A stretch of 64,000 nt of DNA, taken from NCBI RefSeq assembly GCF_030908465.1, contig NZ_CP133078.1, positions 1,364,001-1,428,000 on the forward strand, written 5' to 3'. Made by a program: the position numbers and the translations under genes. This document shows, piece after piece, positions 55,777 to 64,000 of this stretch. The DNA comes from Anaerotignum sp. MB30-C6 (GTDB lineage Bacteria > Bacillota > Clostridia > Lachnospirales > Anaerotignaceae). A model generated the notes under the pieces. It was given only the letters and a program-made list of their open reading frames with translations. It was not told the DNA's origin and searched no databases. Every line of letters starts with the position of its first letter. Within the stretch, counting starts at the first letter, position 1.

Positions 55777-58553
55777 TGCCGAGAGTGATATTCAAGTGTC
55801 CATATCTCAAAAGCGGCAATGCAGCACACAAGGAAAATCTCGTCAGTTATATGGCAACAAGAAACGGTGTGCAGAAAATCAGCATCCGCAATAAAAATTT
55901 GCCAGCCACCAAAAAGCAGGATCAATTCATCTCGCAGTTGCTAACGGAGTTCCCCGACAGCAAAAATTTATTTGAGTATGAGGACTATCTGCGAAATAAA
56001 ACCTTGGAAAACGCAACGGAGTTTATCTCTATCGCCTTGGAACATAACCTTGATGTGGTAGCAAAAAAGGAAAACTATGTGGACTACATTGCAAACCGCC
56101 CCAGGGTGGAAAAGCTGTCTGCCCACGGATTATTTAACGGCGGTGATGAGCCGATTGTATTATCCAAGGTAGCAAAAGAGATGGCGGAGCATTCTGGTAA
56201 TGTGTGGACACCCATCATCTCTCTAAGACGAGAGGATGCACTCAGCACAGGCTTTGGTAATGCCCAGCGTTGGAAAGATTATCTTTCCTCCTATGTACCT
56301 ACCATTGCCGAAAGCATGAAAATACCCTTAGAAGATTTCTGTTGGTATGCAGCCTTTCACAATGAAAGTCATCATCCTCATATCCACATGATTTGCTATT
56401 CCCAAAACCCACGGCATGGTTTTCTTGATAAAAAAGGAATTGCCAAAATCAAGTCAGGATTGGTGTCGGGAATCTTTCGGCAGGAGATGAAAGAAATCTA
56501 TGCTCTGCAAACCCAGCGGCGTGATGCACTAAAGGCAGAAAGTAAAAAGGCAGTAGAAAAACTTCTTGCAGAAATATCCGCAGGAAATATTCACAGCACC
56601 AAAATGGAAACGCTTCTTTTGGAGCTTGCGGAAAATCTTAAATGCACCAAGGGCAAAAGAGTATATGGGTATCTGCCGCCACGGATTAAGCTGCTGGTGG
56701 ATAACATTACTGATGAGCTGGCACAGGAGCCGCCTATTGCAAATGCCTATAGGCTGTGGCAGGAAATGCGAAATGAAGTTACCGCAAGCTACAAGGATAC
56801 GGCAGAACCCATGCTCCCACTGTCCCAGCAGAAAGAGTTTAAGTCCATCAAAAATCATATTATCCATGAGGCGGATAGGCTTGCCAACGGCCAAATCAGC
56901 TTGATGGAGCTTGATGGTGCAGAGCAATCTGAACCGCCTGATTTATTACAGGAAGAAAATATATTTGATGATATTGGTGAGTCGGCTGAGCCTGTTGAAG
57001 ATGATGAAAGTGATGCAACCGCTGCACCCTATGTAAAATGGACAGATGAATACAAACAGGCTCGTGAGTTTCTGTTTGGCACAGGTAATATCGCACCTGA
57101 CTTTGAGAAAGCATTCGCACTACTGCAAGCTGAATCCCAAAATGGGAATGTGCTTGCTGTTTTTGATTTGGGGCGAATGTATGCAGACGGTCTTGGTGTA
57201 GAAATTGATACCAAGAAAGCACAGCAATATTATGCAAAAGCTCTTGATGGTTTTGAACTCCTTGAACATCGAAAACCTTGGAAGTACCTTGAATATCGCA
57301 TCGGTAAAATGTACGCCGGGGGTTTGGGTACAGAGCACAAGGTGAATTGCTCCGAAGGAGCAAGAGAGGGCGGCCTGGGCCGAGACTATGAAGTGTCCGC
57401 CGAGTGGTTTGCAAAATCGGCAAGTCAGAAATATAAGTTTGCGGAATACTCCCTCGGCGGTCAATATCTGCGTGGGCAAGGCGTGGAACAGAGTGATGAA
57501 AAAGCCTTTGAGTTATATCTGCGAAGTGCAAAACAAGGCTTCCCTTATGCTGATTTTGAAGTGGCAAAAATGTTCCGTGATGGCGTTGGTACAGAGAAAG
57601 ATGTGGAGCAAAGCACCCTATATTTTGAAAAAGCCTATATCGGTTTTGTAGGTTTGGAAAAGCAAAGTCACGATGATAAAATCCAATACCGTCTTGGCTG
57701 GATGCTGAAAAATGGCATCGGCACCAAGCAGGATATTCCCAAAGCAAAAGAATACTTTCAGAAATCGGCAAAGCTGGGCAACACCTTTGCCTGCTACGCC
57801 TTGGCAAAAATCATACTGTCCGAGGAAGCTCCTGCTGCAGAAGAAGTAAAACAAGCCGTAAAATATTTGCAGACAGCCTCCGACAGCGGAAATCCCTTTG
57901 CAGAGTATGCGTTGGCAAAGCTGTATTACGAGGGGAAATATATCGGGCAGGACATTTCACAGGCAGTGGAGCTGTTCACGCTATCGGCAGAGCAGGATAA
58001 CGAATGGGCGGCTTACTCCCTCGGCAAAATTTATCTTACAGAGGAAAGCTGTATGGATATTCGCAGAGCAGTGGCTTGGCTTACCAAAGCTTCAGAAAGG
58101 AATAATCAATTTGCTCAGTACCAGCTCGGCAAGTTATATCTTGCAGGTGAGCAGCTACCCAAGAACGCCGAAAAAGCAGTTGCCTATTTTACATTATCCG
58201 CAGAGCAAGACAATCAGTATTCCCAATACATTCTCGGCAAGCTATACCTCATAGGAAACGCAGTGCCAAGGGATAAAGAAATCGCCATCAGGTGGTTTAT
58301 GCTGTCGGCAGCACAAGGCAACGAATACGCACAGTTTTTCCTCGACAATATGGACAAATGGAAAGAACCATCTGTTTCCTTTGCGGTATCAAGGCTGATG
58401 CACCACATGAGCCGAATTTTTGAAAATAACCATCCACCGCAAAAATCCATGACAGGCTTACAGATTGACAGCAAGCGAATGAAAAAACTGCGCGAAAAGA
58501 AAATGGCACAGGGTCACAAACGAGATGACCTTGAACAGAAGATGAATTATTAG
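55776..58553 (+). CDS. MobP-type relaxase fused to Sel1 repeats
   Basis: A 925-residue protein. Residues 1-260 form the relaxase domain, with the HUH-type motif HNESHHPHIHM near residue 195 and an N-terminal region (ENYVDYIANRPRVEKLSAHG) as in MobP3/MobL relaxases of clostridial ICEs. Residues 260-390 are helical. Residues 420-870 hold about ten Sel1-like repeats (AxxxLGxxYxxGxGVxxDxxKAxxYxxxA type), an alpha-solenoid for protein contacts. A 16-residue in-frame insertion (HKVNCSEGAREGGLG region, 57335-57382) interrupts one Sel1 repeat; its DNA holds a 7-bp hairpin. The relaxase nicks oriT and pilots the DNA; the solenoid may recruit partner proteins. Confidence 0.9.
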   Translation: MPRVIFKCPYLKSGNAAHKENLVSYMATRNGVQKISIRNKNLPATKKQDQFISQLLTEFPDSKNLFEYEDYLRNKTLENATEFISIALEHNLDVVAKKENYVDYIANRPRVEKLSAHGLFNGGDEPIVLSKVAKEMAEHSGNVWTPIISLRREDALSTGFGNAQRWKDYLSSYVPTIAESMKIPLEDFCWYAAFHNESHHPHIHMICYSQNPRHGFLDKKGIAKIKSGLVSGIFRQEMKEIYALQTQRRDALKAESKKAVEKLLAEISAGNIHSTKMETLLLELAENLKCTKGKRVYGYLPPRIKLLVDNITDELAQEPPIANAYRLWQEMRNEVTASYKDTAEPMLPLSQQKEFKSIKNHIIHEADRLANGQISLMELDGAEQSEPPDLLQEENIFDDIGESAEPVEDDESDATAAPYVKWTDEYKQAREFLFGTGNIAPDFEKAFALLQAESQNGNVLAVFDLGRMYADGLGVEIDTKKAQQYYAKALDGFELLEHRKPWKYLEYRIGKMYAGGLGTEHKVNCSEGAREGGLGRDYEVSAEWFAKSASQKYKFAEYSLGGQYLRGQGVEQSDEKAFELYLRSAKQGFPYADFEVAKMFRDGVGTEKDVEQSTLYFEKAYIGFVGLEKQSHDDKIQYRLGWMLKNGIGTKQDIPKAKEYFQKSAKLGNTFACYALAKIILSEEAPAAEEVKQAVKYLQTASDSGNPFAEYALAKLYYEGKYIGQDISQAVELFTLSAEQDNEWAAYSLGKIYLTEESCMDIRRAVAWLTKASERNNQFAQYQLGKLYLAGEQLPKNAEKAVAYFTLSAEQDNQYSQYILGKLYLIGNAVPRDKEIAIRWFMLSAAQGNEYAQFFLDNMDKWKEPSVSFAVSRLMHHMSRIFENNHPPQKSMTGLQIDSKRMKKLREKKMAQGHKRDDLEQKMNY

Positions 58554-58570
58554 AAAAGGAGCTACTCCCT

Positions 58571-58696
58571 ATGAAGAAAAAGCAAAATAACACCCACAAG
58601 AAATCTTGTGTCGGCAAATTAAATATTCCGCAGAACGCCAAAGGCTACCCAATCAAACGGGTAGCCTTTCATCGTAAAGTAGGCAAAAACAGTTAA
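58571..58696 (+). CDS. 41-residue basic peptide
   Basis: ATG 58571 (AAAAGGAGCTACTCCCT) to TAA 58694-58696. Very basic (MKKKQNNTHKKSC..., ...YPIKRVAFHRKVGKN). The DNA between 58641 and 58670 also forms a small hairpin (GGCTACCC / GGGTAGCC) inside the gene. Conserved spacing to the relaxase and primase-like genes supports it. No family recognised. Confidence 0.55.
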   Translation: MKKKQNNTHKKSCVGKLNIPQNAKGYPIKRVAFHRKVGKNS

Positions 58697-58706
58697 GGAG
58701 GCACCT

Positions 58707-59651
58707 ATGGCAAAGTACATTCATTTTACAGAGGAAGAAAAAAGACAGGCAAATGAGGTTGACCTCGTACATTTCCTATTGCAGCAGGGTGAAAATCTGC
58801 TTCCCTCCGGCAGAGAAAAACGGCTTGCCTCAGATCGCAGTATCACCATCCGAGGCAACGAGTGGTACGACCATGCCACCGACCAGGGTGGTTATGCCAT
58901 TGATTTTGTAAAAAAATTCTATGGTCTGGCATTTCCCGATGCGGTGACTATGCTTTTGGGCGGCAGCTACGGTGTAGCATATCACAAGGCCGAGCCAAAA
59001 GAAATTGTGCAAAAGCCCTTTGAGTTGCCACCGCAGAATCAGGATATGCGCCGAACATTTGCCTACTTATTGAAGCACCGCAGCTTAGACAGCGAGGTGC
59101 TTCGTTTTTTTGCAAAGGAAAAGCTCATCTATGAAAGTTTGGAAAAATCTCAGGACGGCAAGCAGGAATATCACAATGCAATTTTTGTTGGATATGATGA
59201 AAACGGCATAGCCAAGCACGCCCACAAGCGTGGAATTTATTCCGAGGGAAAAAGCTACAAGGGTAATATTGAGGGCAGTAACCCCTGCTACAGTTTTCAC
59301 CGTGGCAGTGTCAGTGATAGGATCTATGTTTTTGAGGCACCCATTGATCTGATGTCTTTTATCAGCATTTATAAAAACAGCGATTGGCAGCAACACAGCT
59401 ATGTGGCACTATGCGGTCTGTCGGAGCAGGCGATGATGAAACAGCTTGATTTGAATGAGAATCTAAAAACCGTTGTCCTCTGCCTCGACAATGATGATGC
59501 CGGACAAAAGGCTTGTGATAAATTTCAAAAGCTACTATCTGAAAGAGGTATAACAGTCACAAGACTTGTGCCTACACTAAAGGATTTCAATGAGGATTTG
59601 GTAGAAAAAAGCAAGGAGCAAGTACTGTGCTGTGAAATGAAAATGGCATAG
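58707..59651 (+). CDS. DUF3991/Toprim protein (primase-like)
   Basis: A 314-residue protein, ATG 58707 (TTAAGGAGGCACCT). The N-terminal DUF3991 part (DLVHFLLQQGENLLPSGREK; DHATDQGGYAIDFVKKFYG) is followed by a Toprim fold: VFEAPIDLMSFISI (catalytic Glu), LCGLSEQAM and VVLCLDNDDAGQKACDKF (DxD). Such proteins are thought to act in priming or processing transferred single-stranded DNA. It ends CCEMKMA, again Met-rich. A 12-bp perfect inverted repeat follows the gene. Confidence 0.87.
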   Translation: MAKYIHFTEEEKRQANEVDLVHFLLQQGENLLPSGREKRLASDRSITIRGNEWYDHATDQGGYAIDFVKKFYGLAFPDAVTMLLGGSYGVAYHKAEPKEIVQKPFELPPQNQDMRRTFAYLLKHRSLDSEVLRFFAKEKLIYESLEKSQDGKQEYHNAIFVGYDENGIAKHAHKRGIYSEGKSYKGNIEGSNPCYSFHRGSVSDRIYVFEAPIDLMSFISIYKNSDWQQHSYVALCGLSEQAMMKQLDLNENLKTVVLCLDNDDAGQKACDKFQKLLSERGITVTRLVPTLKDFNEDLVEKSKEQVLCCEMKMA

Positions 59652-59655
59652 CAAA

Positions 59656-59691
59656 ATATACCCAAGGGCAGAAATGTTCTTGGGTATATTC
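59656..59691 (+). repeat. 12-bp inverted repeat between primase-like and traG genes
   Basis: AATATACCCAAG (59656-59667) and CTTGGGTATATT (59680-59691) are perfect complements with a 12-nt loop. There is no T-tract, so it is more likely an mRNA stability or processing hairpin, or a protein site. Confidence 0.65.
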
Positions 59692-59719
59692 AAAATCCAG
59701 AAAAGAAAGGATAAGTCTT

Positions 59720-61594
59720 ATGACATATTTAAATGAATTAAAATCATTGTTTAATGCACCCATTGTAACACTGTTGGGTGTGGGACTGATGATGTTTCTC
59801 GTCATCGGCGGGCTTTCCATGCTTGCCCACTTTTACACTCTCAACGGTATCAAGTCCAAAACTGTGGGTGACGGTCAGCATGGCGTGGCAAGGTTTCTCA
59901 CCAAAAAAGAAATCAAGAAGGTTTATAATCAAGTGCCTTACGATGTTGCCCATTGGCGCAAGGGCGAGAACCTGCCCACCGAGCAGGGATTGGTGGTAGG
60001 CTCTGTATCAGAAAGCCTGCTGCATAAGGCAAAAGGAGCAAATCAAGTTATTGGCTTAGTTGATACAGGCGATGTCCACTGCCTGATGATTGGTGCAGCA
60101 GGTGTGGGCAAAACAGCATTCTTCCTTTACCCAAATCTAGAATACGCCTGTGCCAGTGGTATGAGCTTCATCACAACCGATACCAAGGGCGATCTCGCCC
60201 GAAATTACGGTGCAATCGCAAAGGACAACTACGGCTACAATATCGCCGTCATTGATTTGCGTAATCCAACCAAGAGTGATGGCAACAACCTTCTGCATCT
60301 CGTCAATAAATATATGGACATCTATCGTGTAGACAAAGAAAATCTGATGGCGAAAGCAAAGGCTGAAAAGTACGCCAAAATTATTGCCAAGACCATTATT
60401 GCAACCGATGGTGATAATTCCTCAATGGGTCAAAATGCTTTTTTCTATGACTCTGCCGAGGGCCTGCTCTCTGCTGTGATATTGCTCCTTGCAGAGTTTT
60501 TGCCAACCACCAAAATTGACGGACAACTGGTGGACAGACGGCATATTGTTTCTGTATTCAAGATGGTGCAGGATTTGACAGGACCGGGTAAGGCTAAAGG
60601 AAAGAGTCAATTTCAAGAGTTGATGGAGCTGTTGCCCTCTACCCATAAGGCAAAGTGGTTCGCCGGTGCAGCACTAAATTCCTCGGAAGCGGCAATGGCA
60701 TCGGTTCTTTCCACAGTGCTGTCAAGACTGAATGCTTTCCTTGATACGGAAATGGAGCAGATTTTGTGTTTTCATACCGCCATTGATGCGGAAAAATTCT
60801 GCACCGAGAAGTCCGCAATCTTTCTTATACTCCCGGAGGAGGACAACACCAAATATTTTATGGTATCGTTATTCCTCCAACAGTTTTATCGTGAAATGCT
60901 TTCTGTAGCTGATGAAAACGGCGGCAAGCTTCCTAACCGAGTGGTCATCTACGCTGACGAGATTGGCACCATTCCGAAAATCGACAGCTTTGAAATGATG
61001 CTCTCCGCAGGTCGTTCTCGAAGAATATCCGTTGTGCCGATTATCCAGTCCTTTGCACAGCTTGATAAAAATTATGGCAAGGAGGGCAGTGAAATCATAA
61101 CCGATAACTGCCAGCTGACCATCTTCGGTGGCTTTGCTCCAAATTCCGAAACCGCTGAAACCCTGTCAAAAGCACTTGGCACACGCACTGTTATGAGTGG
61201 CAGCATCAGCCGTGGCAAAAACGACCCATCACAGTCCCTACAGATGATGGAACGACCACTGCTTACGGCAGATGAGTTAAAGTCATTGAAAAAAGGCAGC
61301 TTTGTTGTAATGAAAACAGGTACCCATCCAATGCATACAAAGCTGAAGCTGTTTCTTGATTGGGGTATCCCCTTTGATAAGACCTACGAAATAGAGCAGC
61401 GAGCCAATCGCAAGGTGCATTATGCCGATAAGGAAGAACTGGCGGAAAATATTCTAAATGAATATGGCAACAAGAAATCTGCTGACAAGACACCGCCCCG
61501 AGAGGAACGAGAGTCCTACGGTGGTATGAATCATGCTCCGATTTCGTCACAGGAGATAACAGAACAGCAGACTAAAACAAAGTTACGCCCATAG
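59720..61594 (+). CDS. TraG/VirD4 type IV coupling protein
   Basis: A 624-residue T4CP with an N-terminal TM helix (VTLLGVGLMMFLVIGGLSML), Walker A MIGAAGVGKTAFFLYPN near residue 125, TDTKGDLARNYG, Walker B VVIYADEIGTIP near residue 408 and a conserved SFAQLDKNYGKEG-type helix. It docks relaxase-DNA and any protein substrates to the T4SS. The C-terminal 60 residues are hydrophilic. This is the natural candidate reader of C-terminal secretion signals. Confidence 0.94.
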   Translation: MTYLNELKSLFNAPIVTLLGVGLMMFLVIGGLSMLAHFYTLNGIKSKTVGDGQHGVARFLTKKEIKKVYNQVPYDVAHWRKGENLPTEQGLVVGSVSESLLHKAKGANQVIGLVDTGDVHCLMIGAAGVGKTAFFLYPNLEYACASGMSFITTDTKGDLARNYGAIAKDNYGYNIAVIDLRNPTKSDGNNLLHLVNKYMDIYRVDKENLMAKAKAEKYAKIIAKTIIATDGDNSSMGQNAFFYDSAEGLLSAVILLLAEFLPTTKIDGQLVDRRHIVSVFKMVQDLTGPGKAKGKSQFQELMELLPSTHKAKWFAGAALNSSEAAMASVLSTVLSRLNAFLDTEMEQILCFHTAIDAEKFCTEKSAIFLILPEEDNTKYFMVSLFLQQFYREMLSVADENGGKLPNRVVIYADEIGTIPKIDSFEMMLSAGRSRRISVVPIIQSFAQLDKNYGKEGSEIITDNCQLTIFGGFAPNSETAETLSKALGTRTVMSGSISRGKNDPSQSLQMMERPLLTADELKSLKKGSFVVMKTGTHPMHTKLKLFLDWGIPFDKTYEIEQRANRKVHYADKEELAENILNEYGNKKSADKTPPREERESYGGMNHAPISSQEITEQQTKTKLRP

Positions 61595-61607
61595 GAGATG
61601 ATGAAAC

Positions 61608-61862
61608 ATGAGCTTATTTGGAAATCTATATCAGCAGGATTTGCCACCAAGGGCAAAGACTGTCTATATGTACCTCAAAGACCGCAGCAATGCAGACGGC
61701 GAGTGTTGGCCAGCCGTCAAAACCATAGCAAAGGATACCTCTCTGTCAGTCAGCACAGTGAAAAGAGCCATAGCGGATTTAATTCGCTGTGGCTCTTTGA
61801 CTAAGGAAAGCAGATACCGTGAGAACGGCAGCCACACCTCCAACCGATATTTTATCAAGTGA
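61608..61862 (+). CDS. Winged-HTH (HTH_36-type) protein
   Basis: An 84-residue protein (GNLYQQDLPPRAKTVYMYLK, then ECWPAVKTIAKDTSLSVSTV and KRAIADLIRCGSLTKESRYR) with a clear winged helix-turn-helix, as in the N-terminal part of replication-initiation and DnaD-like proteins. ATG 61608 is preceded by AGGAGATGATGAAAC. It may regulate transfer or be a remnant of a longer replication protein. Confidence 0.8.
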   Translation: MSLFGNLYQQDLPPRAKTVYMYLKDRSNADGECWPAVKTIAKDTSLSVSTVKRAIADLIRCGSLTKESRYRENGSHTSNRYFIK

Positions 61863-62080
61863 CAAGTCTGTAAAAATATGTCCTTTCCGCCAAGGGGATA
61901 CTTTTGCTTATCCGTGGACGGAGGGTGCAGTCATAATGAACCGCCCAGAAGGTATCAATTTAAGAATACTTATCACAGGGAAAGAGTATATAATAGAACA
62001 CAATAATACTTAAAACGACATTAAAATATTGTTTGGAGGTAAAAGTATGATATAATCAAGAAAAAGAGTGAGGTGTGATT
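61863..62080. other. Gene-free interval with promoter for the next gene
   Basis: No gene can be supported here; a weak ORF (61940-62013, starting MNRPEGINLRILITG) has no site. The interval contains TTGTTT (62029-62034), 16 bp, TATAAT (62051-62056), a good promoter for the 62081 gene. The ICE right-hand boundary could lie here, but no attachment repeat could be identified. Confidence 0.4.
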
Positions 62081-62290
62081 ATGTCAGAAGAAATAAATCA
62101 AGATAGATGGGTTTCCTTGCAAGAGGTATGCGATTACCTCGGTGTAAAACGACACACAATTATGCGCTGGATCGAGCAGCGTGATATGCCAGCATCAAAG
62201 GTTGGCAAGCTGTGGCGCTTCAAAACTGCCGAGATCGACGAATGGGTCAGGAGCGGTGGAGCCTCCGAGGAACAGGGGGTGTCAAAGTGA
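62081..62290 (+). CDS. Excisionase-type (MerR-like HTH_17) DNA-binding protein
   Basis: ATG 62081 (GAGGTGTGATT). A 69-residue protein with the classical excisionase/HTH_17 layout: WVSLQEVCDYLGVKRHTIMR, then WIEQRDMPASKVGKLWRFKT and EIDEWVRSGG. Similar small proteins are excisionases of ICEs or accessory specificity proteins. It overlaps the membrane LuxR gene by four bases, suggesting a shared regulatory role. Confidence 0.85.
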   Translation: MSEEINQDRWVSLQEVCDYLGVKRHTIMRWIEQRDMPASKVGKLWRFKTAEIDEWVRSGGASEEQGVSK

Positions 62291-63705
62291 AAAATATTAG
62301 AAATCATAGAGTGATGTCCGTGGCTGCGTTTTCATTCCTCTTTGCTTACCTTCTCTCTTTCGTGTTTGAGGGACAGGTACTTTACAGTACGATAGATGCC
62401 TTTGGTGCACAGACAAGTACATTCATACTTGCAGCCATTGTTGCTCATTTTGTTGGACTATTTTCCTGCGGTTTTTTTATCAAAACGCCGAACAAAGCAA
62501 AATTAACCATGGTAATCGGAATGGTAATCTGCCTAATTGCGACAGTGCCGTTTTTCTTCGCACCCTCTGCCCTTTGGCTTGTGGGTCTAGTGGTGGCAGG
62601 CTATGCCGGTGGTTGTGCTGTGGCAGCGTGGGGATTTTTCCTCAAAAAGTTCACCCCCAAGGACGAACGGATAAAATCTTGTGCTGATGTACTGATTCTC
62701 TCCAACATCATTATGATTGCAATTAACGTGATTGCCGTCAACCTATCACACGTTATTGGATTGCTTCTTTCTATGCTATGCCTGATCTTCGGCGGGGTAT
62801 TTACCACAATGCTCCCTGTTGGTGATGTTACAATCACAACAGCAGCACCGACAGCAGATCAAAAATCTCCCGGTGATATTAAAAAGCCCATGCTGGTGCT
62901 GTTTCTGTTCGTTGCTGTTATTACTGTAACTTCGGGACTGATGTATCAGGTTATCAATCCGGCGTTTGAACATTTGACAGGTCTTGTGAGCTGGTATTGG
63001 GCTGCGCCGTACATTGTTGCTCTTGCTTTTATGCGAAACCTCTCGCCCAAGAATAAAGCACAGCGTTCGCAGTTCCTCTATATAGGTATGGGTATGATTG
63101 TCGCTGCCTTTATCACCTTTATGCTTCTTTCAAGAGGCGCAGTGGACTATCTGATTGTTGACACGCTGATGTTGGGCGCCTGCGGTATTTTCGATTTATT
63201 CTGGTGGAGCATCATAGGAGAAACACTGGATTATTCCGAGAACCCCTCCAAAATGTTTGGCATCGGTCTTTCTGCCAACGTGTTAGGCGTACTCTGCGGC
63301 GATGTGCTGGGAGTCATGATAACCTCCATACAACTTCCCGAAGCGGAGGTAGCCGTGATTGCACTAACGGTAGTATGCATTACACTCGTTATTCTGCCGC
63401 CGTTGAACAGGCAGCTCACCATGCTGCTGAAAAGCCACGTCTACCTCTCTGCCTATGCAAACATGACTGAGAACCAGCAGTCGGCGGTCGTTTGTCAGCT
63501 AAAACTGATTGACCCTTTGACAGAACGAGAAAACGAAGTGCTTACACTGATCCTTGATGGAAAAACGAACAAGGAAATTGCTGCCACCATGTGTGTTGGT
63601 GAGAGTACAGTCAAGTATCATGTAGGAAATATTCTCTCCAAGTACGGTGTGAGCAGCCGGGCAGAACTCATCAGCACCTTGCTCAAGGCTCAAATTAAGG
63701 AATAG
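62287..63705 (+). CDS. 12-TM LuxR-family membrane regulator
   Basis: Starts with GTG 62287, overlapping the previous stop (GTGA), with CAGGGGGTGTCAAA upstream; an in-frame ATG at 62212 lies inside the previous gene. Residues 1-400 have about twelve hydrophobic helices (MFS-like layout), and the C-terminal 65 residues are a LuxR/GerE HTH (LTERENEVLTLILDGKTNKE; VGESTVKYHVGNILSKYG). Such membrane LuxR regulators sense extracellular or membrane ligands; the ligand is unknown. A strong terminator follows. Confidence 0.88.
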   Translation: MKNIRNHRVMSVAAFSFLFAYLLSFVFEGQVLYSTIDAFGAQTSTFILAAIVAHFVGLFSCGFFIKTPNKAKLTMVIGMVICLIATVPFFFAPSALWLVGLVVAGYAGGCAVAAWGFFLKKFTPKDERIKSCADVLILSNIIMIAINVIAVNLSHVIGLLLSMLCLIFGGVFTTMLPVGDVTITTAAPTADQKSPGDIKKPMLVLFLFVAVITVTSGLMYQVINPAFEHLTGLVSWYWAAPYIVALAFMRNLSPKNKAQRSQFLYIGMGMIVAAFITFMLLSRGAVDYLIVDTLMLGACGIFDLFWWSIIGETLDYSENPSKMFGIGLSANVLGVLCGDVLGVMITSIQLPEAEVAVIALTVVCITLVILPPLNRQLTMLLKSHVYLSAYANMTENQQSAVVCQLKLIDPLTERENEVLTLILDGKTNKEIAATMCVGESTVKYHVGNILSKYGVSSRAELISTLLKAQIKE

Positions 63706-63737
63706 TCCAAAAGCCTGTAAATAAGCGGTTTTCAAGG

Positions 63738-63766
63738 CCACCTATACTAAAGTATAGGTGGTTTTT
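63738..63766 (+). terminator. Terminator after the LuxR-family gene
   Basis: Perfect 11-bp stem CCACCTATACT / AGTATAGGTGG with a 2-nt loop, then six Ts. Confidence 0.92.
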
Positions 63767-63848
63767 TGCGTTAAATTATACTTTTGGCGGGGGATTTTTT
63801 AACCCAGTATCTCTATGATTATGATATCACAAGGAGGTGAATCCAAGG

Positions 63849-64000
63849 GTGAAAGCGATAAAAGACAGGCGAAACATCTATGTAGTGATTTCTGTGACTG
63901 CCATACTTTTGACCGTGCTGTTCATCGTGATACAAAAGCCTGCAATGGTCATTGCCTGCGGTAGCGTGAGCGCTGTGGTATTGCTTCTGCTGTATCGGCA
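63849..64000 (+). CDS. Membrane protein, N-terminal fragment
   Basis: GTG 63849, with AAGGAGGTGA about 10 nt upstream, opens a frame that continues to the window end. The first 50 residues contain two hydrophobic helices (VVISVTAILLTVLFIVI; VIACGSVSAVVLLLLY). The family cannot be told from this fragment; sensor kinase and transporter are both possible. Confidence 0.6.
   Translation, partial: MKAIKDRRNIYVVISVTAILLTVLFIVIQKPAMVIACGSVSAVVLLLLYR

Noticed and set aside
61940-62013. Small ORF MNRPEGINLRILITG...
   Set aside because: No ribosome binding site, short, and no family resemblance that could be supported.

Overview
The window reads as a low-GC, Gram-positive strict anaerobe of the class Clostridia. 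Evidence: strong GGAGG-type ribosome binding sites with frequent TTG/GTG starts, an S-layer-homology adhesin, rubrerythrin/rubredoxin/Hcp oxygen- and NO-protection genes, and gene families typical of clostridial conjugative elements (DUF4314, DUF3849, DUF3846, DUF3852, DUF6103, YodL, MobP-type relaxase, TraG, VirB4). No tRNA, rRNA or CRISPR array was seen. No integrase lies in the window, so at least one end of the element is outside it.

Layout. 1-1679: 3' part of a two-gene ATPase/HNH nuclease defence pair resembling Septu (PtuAB), then about 420 bp without genes. 2.1-10.8 kb: leading/accessory module of an integrative conjugative element (ICE): XRE regulator, SLOG protein, ArdA-type antirestriction protein plus a decayed paralogue, antirepressor, Dam-type methylase, YodL, DUF3849 and SpoVG proteins. 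10.8-22.5 kb: a nearly complete Tad/Flp (type IVc) pilus operon (pilin-like DUF6133, SLH adhesin broken by a 2-nt deletion, prepilin peptidase, CpaB, TadZ-like, TadA, TadB, TadC, two further pilin-like proteins). 22.6-25.1 kb: secreted proteins and a VirB2-like DUF3852 protein.

25.1-43.0 kb: a cargo block that interrupts the conjugation operon. It divides into five functional packages: (i) DUF5131/VOC/AraC, (ii) MBL hydrolase, (iii) Crp-type regulator, split permease, cupin, rubredoxin and Hcp, (iv) DUF134 and rubrerythrin fusion, (v) DUF5320, DUF134, NifU remnant, NifX, ferredoxin-ATPases, MBL and Mrp. The packages are separated by six direct copies of a repeat whose core reads in frame as WTILG(L/M)-stop, the same as the 3' end of the DUF3852 gene. 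An IS256-family element with an 8-bp target duplication sits inside one copy.

43.1-61.9 kb: the conjugation module resumes: RHH protein, VirB6/TrbL, DUF4406, an overlapping two-frame C5 cytosine methyltransferase, PrgI, VirB4, amidoligase/GGCT pair, M23 hydrolase, probable oriT, relaxosome protein, relaxase fused to Sel1 repeats, DUF3991/Toprim protein, and TraG coupling protein. 62.1-64 kb: an HTH protein and a 12-TM LuxR-type regulator, then the start of another membrane protein.

How it fits together: the ICE combines a type IV secretion/conjugation machine with its own Tad pilus and surface adhesin, which could promote cell-cell contact. It protects its DNA with antirestriction proteins and methylases, and it carries redox/nitrosative-stress and Fe-S-related cargo collected at one hotspot. 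Many of its soluble accessory proteins, but not its machine components, end in a Met-rich tail (MSM, MKM, MTMSM, GGM), a pattern that deserves testing as a secretion or recruitment signal.
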